A DNA stretch of 64,000 nt from Acuticoccus sp. I52.16.1 (GTDB taxonomy: Bacteria; Pseudomonadota; Alphaproteobacteria; Rhizobiales; Amorphaceae), in contig NZ_CP094828.1 of NCBI RefSeq assembly GCF_022865125.1, forward strand, positions 124,001-188,000. Reading direction: 5' to 3'. Below the pieces are notes generated by a model. The model was not told the origin of the DNA. It saw nothing but the letters and a program-made list of their open reading frames with translations, and made no database searches. A program made the translations under genes and the position numbers. Below, piece after piece: positions 54,665 to 64,000 of the stretch; position 1 is the stretch's first letter; each line of letters begins with the position of its first letter.

Positions 54665-55585
54665 TCATGTCCCGACGGTCGGGTGGCCGGAAGCCTTGGC
54701 ACGCACCCGCTCGCGCCAGAACGCGAAGAGGCCGGCGCCGATGATGATCGCGCCACCCAGGACGGTCCACGCGCTCATCACTTCGCCGAAGATCACCACG
54801 CCGATGGCCGAGGCCATGACGGTCTGAAGGTAGCTGAAGGGCTGGATGGCGGAGGCCTCCGCCGCCTCGAACGCCTTGATCAGAAGGAAGTGGCCCGACA
54901 TCCCGGTGACGCACAGGACGGCGAGCATCGCCATCTCCAAGCCGCTCATCGAGGACCAGAACCAGGGGCCGATCAACGTCATCGTCACCGCGCCGAAGAC
55001 GCCGGTATAGTAAAAGCTCGTCATCGCCGCGTCGGTGCGGGCGACGCGCCGGGTCATGAGCTGATAGGCCGCGAACATGAACATGCCGAGGATCGCCACG
55101 CCCAGTTCCGGCGTCAGCGCCCGCGTCCCCGGCCGAATGATGAGCATCATCCCGATCAGCCCGACGCCGACCGCCGACCAGCGCCGCCATCCGACCTTCT
55201 CGCCGAGCACCGGCCCGGACAGCGCGACGACGAGGAGCGGCATGAAGGCGAAGATGGCGTGGCTCGGCGCCAGACCCAAGAGGGCGAAGGCGGCGATCGC
55301 GACACAGATCTCCAGCGCCAGCAGCACCCCGCGCAGCATCTGCAGCCGTGGCTGGCCGGAGGTGAGACCGGCGCGAAATCCCTTGCGCCACAACAGGACG
55401 AGGCACACGCCGCCGAACGCCCAGTAGCGCCACATCGTCACGAAGATGGCGGAGTGATTGTCCGCCAGAGCCTTCGAGAGACCGTCCTGGGCTGCGAAAA
55501 TGATCATTGCGGCCACCATGAAGGCGACCCCGCGCAAGGTGTTGGTCGCACCTGCGGAGGTCGTGGCGGCTAGGGTATTTGCCAT
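54665..55585 (-). CDS. EamA/DMT-family permease
   Basis: A 306-residue membrane protein with ten helices in two EamA repeats (about residues 18-150 and 160-290). Family features include FVTMWRYWAFGG in helix 2 and the repeat ends PLLVVALSGPVLGEKVGWRRW and QTVMASAIGVVIFGEVMSAW. Members export or import amino acids, nucleosides or S-adenosylmethionine. The position next to the methyltransferase fusion makes a link to methyl metabolism conceivable but unproven. The ATG at 55585 lacks a clear ribosome binding site. Confidence 0.85.
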   Translation of the reverse strand: MANTLAATTSAGATNTLRGVAFMVAAMIIFAAQDGLSKALADNHSAIFVTMWRYWAFGGVCLVLLWRKGFRAGLTSGQPRLQMLRGVLLALEICVAIAAFALLGLAPSHAIFAFMPLLVVALSGPVLGEKVGWRRWSAVGVGLIGMMLIIRPGTRALTPELGVAILGMFMFAAYQLMTRRVARTDAAMTSFYYTGVFGAVTMTLIGPWFWSSMSGLEMAMLAVLCVTGMSGHFLLIKAFEAAEASAIQPFSYLQTVMASAIGVVIFGEVMSAWTVLGGAIIIGAGLFAFWRERVRAKASGHPTVGT

Positions 55586-55720
55586 GGCGCCGGTATCGCC
55601 CGGCGCCCAACCGGACGCAAGGGCGCGTGCACAAGATCGCCGCACCCCTGACCACCGATCCGGCATGGCGCCGGCGGACCGGGCGCACCGGCCGCGTTCG
55701 TGTCGCGGCCGGCGGTGTCC

Positions 55721-57424
<1,704 letters not shown>

Positions 57425-57626
57425 TCGCATATTCCTTCCGTCGCATATTGCCGGCGCGCCGCGATGACGTGCGCGCTGCGTTGCACGCGCGTCGGCTGAC
57501 ACCGGCTTGGTTTTCGGACGAGGACGCGCGCTGCGGCAGGACCGCCAGGGCGGCGGCACGGGTGACGAACGGCCGAGCGACGGGCATGGGGGCGCCCAGT
57601 CGCGTCATCATCCTCCGGGTGAGGGT

Positions 57627-57654
57627 GTTGTAGCCGCGTTGTATAGGATTTCAA
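57627..57654 (-). promoter_or_regulatory. Candidate promoter of the betaine-synthesis gene
   Basis: On the minus strand TTGAAA (57654-57649) and TACAAC (57632-57627) are 16 bp apart, giving a leader of nearly 200 bases before the ATG at 57424. The rest of the gap 57425-58029 is comparatively A+T-rich. It contains a seven-pair hairpin TCCCTGA-ATCA-TCAGGGA at 57898-57915 and no convincing gene. Confidence 0.4.
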
Positions 57655-58029
57655 TGAATTAGAGGAGCGATAGGAACAATAAATTGCCGACGCCTAGCGC
57701 GCATCGCCCACACCTTGGCAATTTTTGCCCAGCTACGGCGGCCTTCGTGGCTATCCCGGGCTCAGGCCGGCGACCAATATTCAGAAAAATCCAAGACTGA
57801 GACCGTGATATCGTTCTGTCATCTGCATCGAATTCAGGAAGATTTTTCGGCCATCGCCGTTGACAATTCGGATGCAATTCTCCGCCGGACCAATACATCC
57901 CTGAATCATCAGGGAAAGCCCGGCGGGCCGGGCCGCCTCTCGCCGCCTCTACCTGCCGGACCGGGTGGATTACCGCCGGATGCGACATTCGCTGCGGCGA
58001 TGGTGCGTGAGGCGGCGGCTCGCACGCAC

Positions 58030-58078
58030 AAAAAAAGCCCCCCAGGGGGCCGGCGGATCGCCGGTCCTGGGGGGCTTC
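58030..58078 (-). terminator. Rho-independent terminator of pnp
   Basis: On the minus strand a 12-pair stem (58066-58077 with 58035-58046) encloses an inner six-pair stem (CCGGCG/CGCCGG) and is followed by a run of seven T bases. It starts about 30 bp after the pnp stop. Confidence 0.93.
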
Positions 58079-58108
58079 GATCGGACGAGGCTGATGGGAG
58101 CCGGTGGA

Positions 58109-60229
58109 TTACTCCGCGGCTTCCTTCGGGATCTCTTCGCCGGTCTCCTGGTCGACCACCTTCATGGACAGGCGGACCTTGCCGCGCTCGTCGAAGCCCA
58201 TGAGCTTGACCCAGACCTTCTGGCCTTCCTTGACGACGTCGGACGACTTCTCCGGGCGACCGTTGGTCATCTGGGAGATGTGGACCAGGCCGTCGCGCGG
58301 GCCGAAGAAGTTCACGAAGGCGCCGAAGTCGACGACCTTGACGACCGTGCCCTCGTAGATGTGGCCCACTTCCGGCTCGGCGGTGATGCCACGGATCCAG
58401 TTGAGCGCGGCCTTGATGGCCTTGCCGTCGGCGGAGGCGATCTTGACGGTGCCGTCGTCGGAGATGTCGACCTTGGCGCCGGTCTTCTCGACGATCTCGC
58501 GGATCACCTTGCCGCCCGAGCCGATGACTTCGCGGATCTTGTCGACCGGGATGTTGATGACCTCGATGCGGGGGGCGTACTCGCCCAGCTCCGCGCGCGC
58601 CTCGCCGATGGCCTTGCCCATCTCGCCCAGGATATGCACGCGGCCGTCCTTGGCCTGCTCGAGGGCGACCTTCATGATCTCCTCGGTGATGCCGTCGATC
58701 TTGATGTCCATCTGCAGCGACGTGACACCGTTCATCGAGCCGGCGACCTTGAAGTCCATGTCGCCGAGGTGGTCCTCATCGCCGAGAATGTCGGACAGGA
58801 CGGCGAACTTGTCGCCTTCCTTGATGAGGCCCATGGCGATGCCCGCGACCGGGGCCGACAGCGGCACGCCCGCATCCATCAGCGCCAGCGAGGTGCCGCA
58901 GACCGTCGCCATCGACGACGAGCCGTTGGACTCGGTGATCTCGGACACGACGCGCTTGGTGTAGGGGAAGTCGTGCTGGGCGGGCAGCATCGGATGGATC
59001 GCGCGCCAGGCGAGCTTGCCGTGGCCGATCTCGCGGCGGCCGGGCGAGCCCATGCGGCCGGTCTCGCCCACCGAGTAGGGCGGGAAGTTGTAGTGGAGCA
59101 TGAAGCTCTCTTTGCGCGTCCCCTCCAGCAGGTCGACGAACTGCTCGTCGTCGCCGGTGCCGAGGGTGGCGACCACGAGGGCCTGCGTCTCGCCGCGGGT
59201 GAAGAGCGCCGAGCCGTGCGCGCGCGGCAGGATGCCGACCTCGGCCACGATCGGACGCACCGTCTTCAGGTCGCGGCCGTCGATGCGGGTGCCGGCGTCC
59301 AGGATCTGGCCGCGGACGATCGACGCCTCGACCTTCTTGAAGACCTCGCCGGCCTGCTGCTTGGTCGGCGCGCCCTCGGCCTCGGTGACGAACTCGGCCA
59401 TCACGCGGGCCTTGACCTCGTCGATCGCGGCGCGGCGCTCGGTCTTCTCCTTGATGGCGTAGGCCTTCACCAGGTCCGCCTTGGCGAAGGAGGTGACTTT
59501 GGCGGCGAGGTCGGAATAGTCGGCCGGCTGGAAGTCGCGCGGCTCCTTGGCGGCCTTCTCGGCGAGGCGGATGATCGCGTCGATCACCGGCTGGAACTCG
59601 GTGTGGCCGAACATCACGGCGCCGAGCATGATCTCCTCGGAGAGCTCCTTGGCCTCCGACTCGACCATCAGGACCGCCTCGTCCGTGCCCGCGACGATGA
59701 GGTCGAGCGCGCTGTCTTCCATCTGGTCGAGGGTCGGGTTGAGGACGTACTCACCGTCAATGTAGCCGACGCGGGCGCCACCGATGGGGCCCATGAACGG
59801 CACGCCCGACAGCGTCAGGGCAGCCGAAGCTGCGACCATGGCGAGAATGTCGGGCTGGGTCTCAAGGTCGTGCGCCAGGGTCGTGATGATGACCTGGGTG
59901 TCGTTCTTGTAGCCTTCCACGAACAGCGGGCGGATCGGACGGTCGATCAGGCGCGAGGTCAGGGTCTCGTGCTCGGACGGACGGCCCTCACGCTTGAAGA
60001 AGCCGCCGGGGATCTTACCGGCCGCGAACGCCTTCTCCTGGTAGTTCACGGTCAGCGGGAAGAAGTCGAAGCCGGCCTTGGGCTGCTGCTCGGAGACGAC
60101 GGTGGCGAGCACGGTGGTCTCGCCGTAGGTGGCGAGGACGGCGCCGTCGGCCTGACGGGCGACCTTGCCGGTCTCGAGGGTCAGCGTGCGGCCGCCCCAC
60201 TCGATGGTCTCTTTCTGGACGTCGAACAT
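58109..60229 (-). CDS. pnp: Polynucleotide phosphorylase
   Basis: A 706-residue 3'-5' exoribonuclease and degradosome component. It has two RNase PH cores (first from [20 protein letters not shown]; second with [14 protein letters not shown] and [23 protein letters not shown]). A KH domain ([14 protein letters not shown]) and a C-terminal S1 domain ([20 protein letters not shown]) follow. The ATG at 60229 lies seven bases after AAAGG; an in-frame ATG at 60244 is less well placed. The usual rpsO-pnp order is kept. Confidence 0.97.
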   Translation of the reverse strand: MFDVQKETIEWGGRTLTLETGKVARQADGAVLATYGETTVLATVVSEQQPKAGFDFFPLTVNYQEKAFAAGKIPGGFFKREGRPSEHETLTSRLIDRPIRPLFVEGYKNDTQVIITTLAHDLETQPDILAMVAASAALTLSGVPFMGPIGGARVGYIDGEYVLNPTLDQMEDSALDLIVAGTDEAVLMVESEAKELSEEIMLGAVMFGHTEFQPVIDAIIRLAEKAAKEPRDFQPADYSDLAAKVTSFAKADLVKAYAIKEKTERRAAIDEVKARVMAEFVTEAEGAPTKQQAGEVFKKVEASIVRGQILDAGTRIDGRDLKTVRPIVAEVGILPRAHGSALFTRGETQALVVATLGTGDDEQFVDLLEGTRKESFMLHYNFPPYSVGETGRMGSPGRREIGHGKLAWRAIHPMLPAQHDFPYTKRVVSEITESNGSSSMATVCGTSLALMDAGVPLSAPVAGIAMGLIKEGDKFAVLSDILGDEDHLGDMDFKVAGSMNGVTSLQMDIKIDGITEEIMKVALEQAKDGRVHILGEMGKAIGEARAELGEYAPRIEVINIPVDKIREVIGSGGKVIREIVEKTGAKVDISDDGTVKIASADGKAIKAALNWIRGITAEPEVGHIYEGTVVKVVDFGAFVNFFGPRDGLVHISQMTNGRPEKSSDVVKEGQKVWVKLMGFDERGKVRLSMKVVDQETGEEIPKEAAE

Positions 60230-60565
60230 ATTCTTGCCTTTCATGCGGACCGGCGCTGGCGGGCAAGACGGCGGGACGCTGCTCGGACACGAGTCCGATC
60301 CCCTGCGAGGGGACCCGCAAGGGATGCACAGCGGCCGGCAATCCTGCCCCACGTCAGAGCCGGAGGCCAATGGCCTGCTGGCGGCTCACATGCCGCCGGG
60401 TGTCACGCGGCACGGAGTTGCCGCGGTCTTCGGTGTCGCGGCCGGTATGCCGCGGCGTCGTCGTGCGCGAGATCGGTCCCGCGCGGGGTGACGGCGCGTT
60501 CGACGCGCCGCCCGGTGGGGTGTTCGCCCCGCTCGTCCGCGCCGGCATCGCCGCGCCGGACGCGA

Positions 60566-60587
60566 AAGGCCGCCCGGAGGCGGCCTT
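60566..60587 (-). terminator. Hairpin between rpsO and pnp
   Basis: A nine-pair stem with a four-base loop (60566-60574 with 60579-60587), 17 bp after the rpsO stop and followed by TTTC on the minus strand. It is probably a partial terminator or RNase III site in the pnp leader. The rest of the gap 60230-60603 shows no gene. Confidence 0.6.
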
Positions 60588-60603
60588 GTGCCAGGCCGCA
60601 GGC

Positions 60604-60873
60604 CTAGCGGCGCAGACCCAGGCGCTGAATGATCGACTGGTAGCGCTCGACGTCCTTGCCCTTCACATAGTCGAGCAGGTGGCGGCGCTGCGAGACGAGC
60701 TTCAGAAGGCCGCGACGCGAGTGGTTGTCCTTCGCGTGGGTCTTGAAGTGCTCGGTCAGATTGATGATGCGCTCGGTCAGCAGCGCGATCTGCACTTCCG
60801 GAGAGCCCGTGTCGCCCTCCTTCGCGCCATACTCTTTGATCAGCGCCTGACGGCGCTCGGCAGTAATCGACAT
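60604..60873 (-). CDS. rpsO: 30S ribosomal protein S15
   Basis: An 89-residue S15 of standard length. It begins [16 protein letters not shown] and contains the 16S rRNA-binding [20 protein letters not shown] and [12 protein letters not shown]. It precedes pnp as in most proteobacteria. Confidence 0.98.
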   Translation of the reverse strand: MSITAERRQALIKEYGAKEGDTGSPEVQIALLTERIINLTEHFKTHAKDNHSRRGLLKLVSQRRHLLDYVKGKDVERYQSIIQRLGLRR

Positions 60874-61042
60874 CGGTGTCTCCTACATTCGAGGGATGCG
60901 CGGCGAGCCGGGATGTCGTCCAGCAGGCGCGCGAAACGGGTCGTCCATAGTGTACGCGGGGCCCACCGGCCACCTCGTGGCCGGCACACCCATGCGCGGT
61001 CGTCTCGCCGTGCGGCCCATGAGGGCGGGCCGCCCGGTCTAC

Positions 61043-61080
61043 GCCTCTAGATAAGGCGGCGATCCGCCTTTTTTAGAGGC
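61043..61080. terminator. Nested hairpin after the SH3-like gene
   Basis: An inner stem AAGGCGG/CCGCCTT (61053-61059 with 61064-61070) and an outer stem GCCTCTA/TAGAGGC. It is followed by TTTT on the plus strand but only a weak T-tract on the minus strand. It overlaps the stop codon of the minus-strand SH3-like gene, so it can end that transcript and block antisense transcription from the rpsO side. Confidence 0.65.
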
Positions 61081-61384
61081 AGCTCAGCCCGCTCGTGCGC
61101 ACCCACCCGTAGTAGATGCTGGAACCGGGCGCGGCAAGCCGCACCCAAAGGTCCGCGATCGGGTCGTAGGGCACGTCGAGAATCTCGACGGCGATGCCGC
61201 TCGGCAGCGTCCCTTCCGTGGTCGTGCGGGGGGCACGGCTGTACTGGATGGGCGCACCGAGAATGCACGCGTAGGGGCTTATCACCGGTTCGGGCACCGG
61301 CACAATCACACGATCGAGATCCGCCGCGAATGCCGCCGCCGGCACGAGGCCGGCGAGGACCGCAGCGAAGAAGGCAAGGCGCAT
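61073..61384 (-). CDS. Small exported SH3-like protein
   Basis: A 103-residue exported protein with a signal peptide (MRLAFFAAVLAGLVPAAAFA). The mature part looks like a small bacterial SH3 domain (GTLPSGIAVEILDVPYDP, then ADLWVRLAA and a final YYGWVRTSGLSCL). Cysteines near both ends of the mature part could form a disulfide. The ATG shares a base with the truB stop (TGATG). It is an unusual insertion between truB and rpsO. Function unknown. Confidence 0.75.
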   Translation of the reverse strand: MRLAFFAAVLAGLVPAAAFAADLDRVIVPVPEPVISPYACILGAPIQYSRAPRTTTEGTLPSGIAVEILDVPYDPIADLWVRLAAPGSSIYYGWVRTSGLSCL

Positions 61385-62448
61385 CAATCCACTCCAGGCG
61401 GGGTGACGGGAACGGTGATCCGGCGCCGCGGCGCTCGGAACACACGAACCGGTCTTAACTCCCCCGCCTGTGCCCGGCAGAGCGCGACGAGGTTGCCCGC
61501 CTCCATCGCGCGAATCTCTGCGTCTTCCACCAGCATCGGGTCACCGGGGCGCAGCAAGGACCCCTGCCCGCGCCGCAAACGCCCGGCCGCGTTGCGATCC
61601 ACCTCGATTTGCGGCAACGCCAGCAGCGCGTCGGACGGGTTGCGCAGCACCGCCTCGATCGCCGCCTGCGGGTCGACCGCCAGCGCACGCAAGTCCTCCA
61701 GCGTGATCATGTCAGCCTCGGCAAAGGGACTGACCCACGTGCGCCGCAGCGCCTTGACGTGCGCGTGCGTGCCCAGCGCCTCGCCGAGGTCGCGCGCGAT
61801 CGAGCGCACGTAGGTGCCCTTGCCGCAATCGGCGACGAGCGTCACTTCGTCCGTCGCCGGCTCACCGACGATCTCGAGCCGCGTCACGGTGACCACTCGC
61901 GGCTTCAGCTCCATCACCGCGCCCTCGCGGGCGAGGTCGTAGGCGCGCTGGCCGTCGATCTTCACCGCCGAGTAGCGCGGCGGGATCTGCGTGATCTCGC
62001 CGACGAAGCGGGGCAGCATCGCCTCGATCTCGCCGCGCGTCGGACGCACGTCGGAGGTGGCGATCACCTCGCCCTCGGTGTCGTCCGTGGCTGTCGCCTC
62101 GCCCCAGCGCACGGTGAACTCGTAGCTCTTGGCGCCGTCGACGACGTAGGGCACCGTCTTCGTCGCCTCGCCGAACGCGAGCGGCAGCATGCCGGTGGCG
62201 ATCGGGTCGAGCGTTCCGGCGTGCCCGGCCTTCTCGGGGTTGAACAGCCGCTTCACCGCGCTCAGCGCCTGCGTCGAGGTCAGGCCCGAGGGCTTGTCGA
62301 GGACGATCCACCCGTCGAGCTGGTTCTTCGGCTTGCCGCGGCGGCGTTGACCCTTCCCGCGGGGCTTATGCGGCGCCGGAACCTGCTCGCGTTCCAGGTC
62401 GAATGTCCTCACGCGGTTCGTCTCCCATCTCATCTCGAAGTCGCTCAC
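61384..62448 (-). CDS. truB: tRNA pseudouridine(55) synthase TruB
   Basis: A 354-residue pseudouridine synthase. The catalytic Asp is D81 in AGHAGTLDPIATGMLPL. The N-terminus carries a basic extension (PRGKGQRRRGKPKNQ) before DGWIVLDKPSG. The start is taken as a GTG at 62448 that overlaps the rbfA stop (GTGA); the ATG at 62433 is an alternative. Confidence 0.95.
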   Translation of the reverse strand: MSDFEMRWETNRVRTFDLEREQVPAPHKPRGKGQRRRGKPKNQLDGWIVLDKPSGLTSTQALSAVKRLFNPEKAGHAGTLDPIATGMLPLAFGEATKTVPYVVDGAKSYEFTVRWGEATATDDTEGEVIATSDVRPTRGEIEAMLPRFVGEITQIPPRYSAVKIDGQRAYDLAREGAVMELKPRVVTVTRLEIVGEPATDEVTLVADCGKGTYVRSIARDLGEALGTHAHVKALRRTWVSPFAEADMITLEDLRALAVDPQAAIEAVLRNPSDALLALPQIEVDRNAAGRLRRGQGSLLRPGDPMLVEDAEIRAMEAGNLVALCRAQAGELRPVRVFRAPRRRITVPVTPPGVD

Positions 62449-62921
62449 TCTTTCGTCTCGCCGTTGGGGTCGGCGGCGGATGTCCCCTCGCCGGCGAACG
62501 TGCCGGGGGCGGCGCGCGGCGCCTCGCCCTCGGGCGCCGCGGCGGCCGTGTCGTCGTGCTGGATGTCGGCGGCGACGGTCGGTTCGGACAGGACGTCGCG
62601 CATGCGGTCGTCGTCGTCGAACCGGGTGTCGAGCCGGAAGCGCAGCTCGGGCATGAACTTCATCTGCCGGATCTGGCGCGAGAGCTGCCCGCGCAGCGGC
62701 TTGGCCTGCCGCGCCAGCGCCTTGACGATCGCGTCCGCGTTCTCTCCGCCGAGCGGCATGACGAAGACGGTGGCGATCTTCAGGTCGGGCGACATGCGCA
62801 CCTCGGGCACCGTGATCGGCTGCCGGTCGAGGTCGGGATCATAGCTCCCGCCGCGCATCAGAATATCGGACAGAGCGTGGCGGACGAGCTCGCCCACGCG
62901 CAGCTGGCGTTGTGATTGCAT
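62445..62921 (-). CDS. rbfA: 30S ribosome-binding factor A
   Basis: A 158-residue RbfA. The KH-like core occupies residues 1-118 (RVGELVRHALSDIL ... MKFMPELRFRLDTRFDDDDRM). The Ala/Glu/Pro-rich tail of about 40 residues is longer than in enteric bacteria. It assists late 16S rRNA maturation and lies between infB and truB as usual. Confidence 0.95.
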   Translation of the reverse strand: MQSQRQLRVGELVRHALSDILMRGGSYDPDLDRQPITVPEVRMSPDLKIATVFVMPLGGENADAIVKALARQAKPLRGQLSRQIRQMKFMPELRFRLDTRFDDDDRMRDVLSEPTVAADIQHDDTAAAAPEGEAPRAAPGTFAGEGTSAADPNGETKE

Positions 62922-63019
62922 GTTGATCGGTCACTTTTCCAAGCCGGAGTCGGACCGGCAAGATTCTCTCGCGCGCGGCCAGGCCGCACGGGTGAATTGT
63001 CACTCTAACGGAAATGGAC

Positions 63020-63046
63020 GGCGCCCGCAGGAGTCCCGCGGGCGTC
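63020..63046 (-). terminator. Hairpin between infB and rbfA
   Basis: A nine-pair stem (63020-63028 with 63038-63046, one G-U pair) about 80 bp after the infB stop, without a good T-tract. Possibly an attenuator or RNA-processing site. Confidence 0.4.
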
Positions 63047-63126
63047 CGTTGTCCTCTCGCGCGGTCGGCCCGCCCGGCGGGCGACCGTGACCCGCGCCGA
63101 CCTCGGGCCGGCGCGGTGCGTGGAGG

Positions 63127-64000
63127 TTACGCGAGCGTGCGCTCCACCTCTTCGACACGGAAGCACTCGATCACGTCGCCTTCGCGAATGTCCTCGTACT
63201 TCTCGAACGCCATACCGCACTCCTGGCCGGCCTGGACGTCCTTCACCTCGTCCTTGAAGCGCTTGAGCGTCTTCAAGGTGCCTTCGTGGATCACGACGTT
63301 GTCGCGCAGCAGGCGCACGCCCGAGCCGCGCTCGACGATGCCCTCGGTGACGCGGCAACCGGCGACCTTGCCGACCTTCGTGATGTTGAAGACCTGCAGG
63401 ATCTGCGCGTAGCCGATGAACGTCTCGCGGCGTTCCGGCGCCAGCATGCCGGACATCGCCTCCTTCACGTCGTCGATCAGGTTGTAGATGATCGAGTAGT
63501 AACGGATCTCGACGCCCGCGCGCTCGGCCGCTTCGCGCGCCTGCTTGTTGGCGCGCACGTTGAAGCCGACGATGATGCCGCCGGTCGCGGCCGCCAGGGT
63601 CACGTCCGACTCGGTGATCGCGCCGACGCCCTGGTGCAGGATGCGGGCCGCCACCTCGTCGGTATTGAGCTTCTCGAGCGCGCCGACGATGGCTTCCGCC
63701 GAGCCCTGCACGTCCGCCTTGAGGACGATCGGGAACTCCGACAGACCCTGCGCCTGCAGGTTCGTCATCATCTGCTCGAGCGACATGGCGGTCGACGGGG
63801 CCGCGGAGGCCTCACGCTTCAGGCGGTCGCGATACTCGGTGATCTCGCGGGCACGCTGCTCGCTCTCGACCACCACGAACTGGTCACCGGCTTCCGGCGT
63901 GCCGTTGAGGCCGAGGACCTCCACCGGCATGGACGGACCGGCTTCCTTGACCCGCTCGCCCTGGTCGGTCACCAGCGCGCGCACCTTGCCCCACTCGGTG
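63127..64000 (-). CDS. infB: Translation initiation factor IF-2, C-terminal part
   Basis: The last 290 residues of IF-2; the rest lies beyond the right edge. Domain III ([20 protein letters not shown], then [25 protein letters not shown]) and the fMet-tRNA-binding C2 domain ([21 protein letters not shown] ending [13 protein letters not shown]) are complete. First gene of infB-rbfA-truB. Confidence 0.96.
   Translation of the reverse strand, partial: TEWGKVRALVTDQGERVKEAGPSMPVEVLGLNGTPEAGDQFVVVESEQRAREITEYRDRLKREASAAPSTAMSLEQMMTNLQAQGLSEFPIVLKADVQGSAEAIVGALEKLNTDEVAARILHQGVGAITESDVTLAAATGGIIVGFNVRANKQAREAAERAGVEIRYYSIIYNLIDDVKEAMSGMLAPERRETFIGYAQILQVFNITKVGKVAGCRVTEGIVERGSGVRLLRDNVVIHEGTLKTLKRFKDEVKDVQAGQECGMAFEKYEDIREGDVIECFRVEEVERTLA

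Noticed and set aside
57430-57611. Upstream reading frame starting after GGAGG at 57611 (minus)
   Set aside because: It runs through the methyltransferase gene in a different frame with no family similarity; kept only as a possible leader artefact.
57715-58203. Plus-strand open frame across the A+T-richer gap and pnp terminator
   Set aside because: It crosses the strong pnp terminator and antisense pnp sequence; no domain, no ribosome binding site.

Overview
The window is about two-thirds or more G+C and densely packed, with many stop/start overlaps (ATGA, TGATG, GTGA). The gene content points to an alphaproteobacterium, most likely a marine or halotolerant member of the Hyphomicrobiales: a leucine-catabolic operon, two TRAP transporters, a branched-chain-type ABC transporter fused into an operon with CoA ligases, an ethylmalonyl-CoA-pathway enzyme, a glycine-to-betaine methyltransferase fusion, and the infB-rbfA-truB-rpsO-pnp block. 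The genus cannot be named from the sequence alone.

Layout. 1-6944 (minus): TetR regulator, isovaleryl-CoA dehydrogenase, methylcrotonyl-CoA carboxylase beta and alpha, and an acyl-CoA synthetase cut by the window edge. 7218-15397 (plus): HAAT-type ABC transporter (two ATPases, two permeases, binding protein) with two acyl-adenylate-forming ligases, an uptake-and-activation operon. 15748-23405 (plus): a six-gene Kai signalling island made of a membrane histidine kinase, a single-domain response regulator, a pseudo-receiver protein with a KaiA/RsbU-like C-terminal domain, KaiB, KaiC and a hybrid histidine kinase. 23451-27575: gpmI (minus), an orphan RND adaptor (plus), and a small membrane protein/DUF6152-like pair (minus). 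27697-27772: tRNA-Glu(CTC). 28118-32510 (plus): TRAP transporter plus amidohydrolase behind a sigma-54-type promoter, with a second, textbook sigma-54 promoter at 32775 facing a gene-free gap. 32943-38375 (minus): tandem glycine riboswitch and gcvT-gcvH-Nudix-NTF2-like-gcvPA-gcvPB. 38458-41821: nitronate monooxygenase and MaoC hydratase (minus) and a class III CoA-transferase (plus). 41867-49762 (minus): short 2-oxoglutarate-dehydrogenase-like E1, RraA-like protein, FAD-linked 2-hydroxyacid dehydrogenase and a second TRAP transporter. 49891-53590 (plus): SDR, methylsuccinyl-CoA dehydrogenase (mcd) and a mesaconyl-CoA C1-C4 CoA-transferase-like gene (mct). 53590-54642: an IS630-family element inserted exactly in the mct stop codon. 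54665-57424 (minus): DMT permease and the glycine betaine methyltransferase fusion. 58030-64000 (minus): pnp, rpsO, a small SH3-like exported protein, truB, rbfA and the 3' part of infB.

The most interesting region is the Kai island. KaiB and KaiC outside cyanobacteria are usually considered to work without KaiA. Here the gene immediately upstream of kaiB, in an unbroken chain of overlapping genes, encodes a receiver-like domain that has lost its phospho-acceptor Asp, followed by an all-helical domain resembling the KaiA/RsbU fold. That is the domain order of KaiA itself. The KaiC keeps the S/T phosphosite pair and a normal-length C-terminus. Together with two kinases and a cognate-looking regulator, this could be a self-contained clock or timer input/output system.
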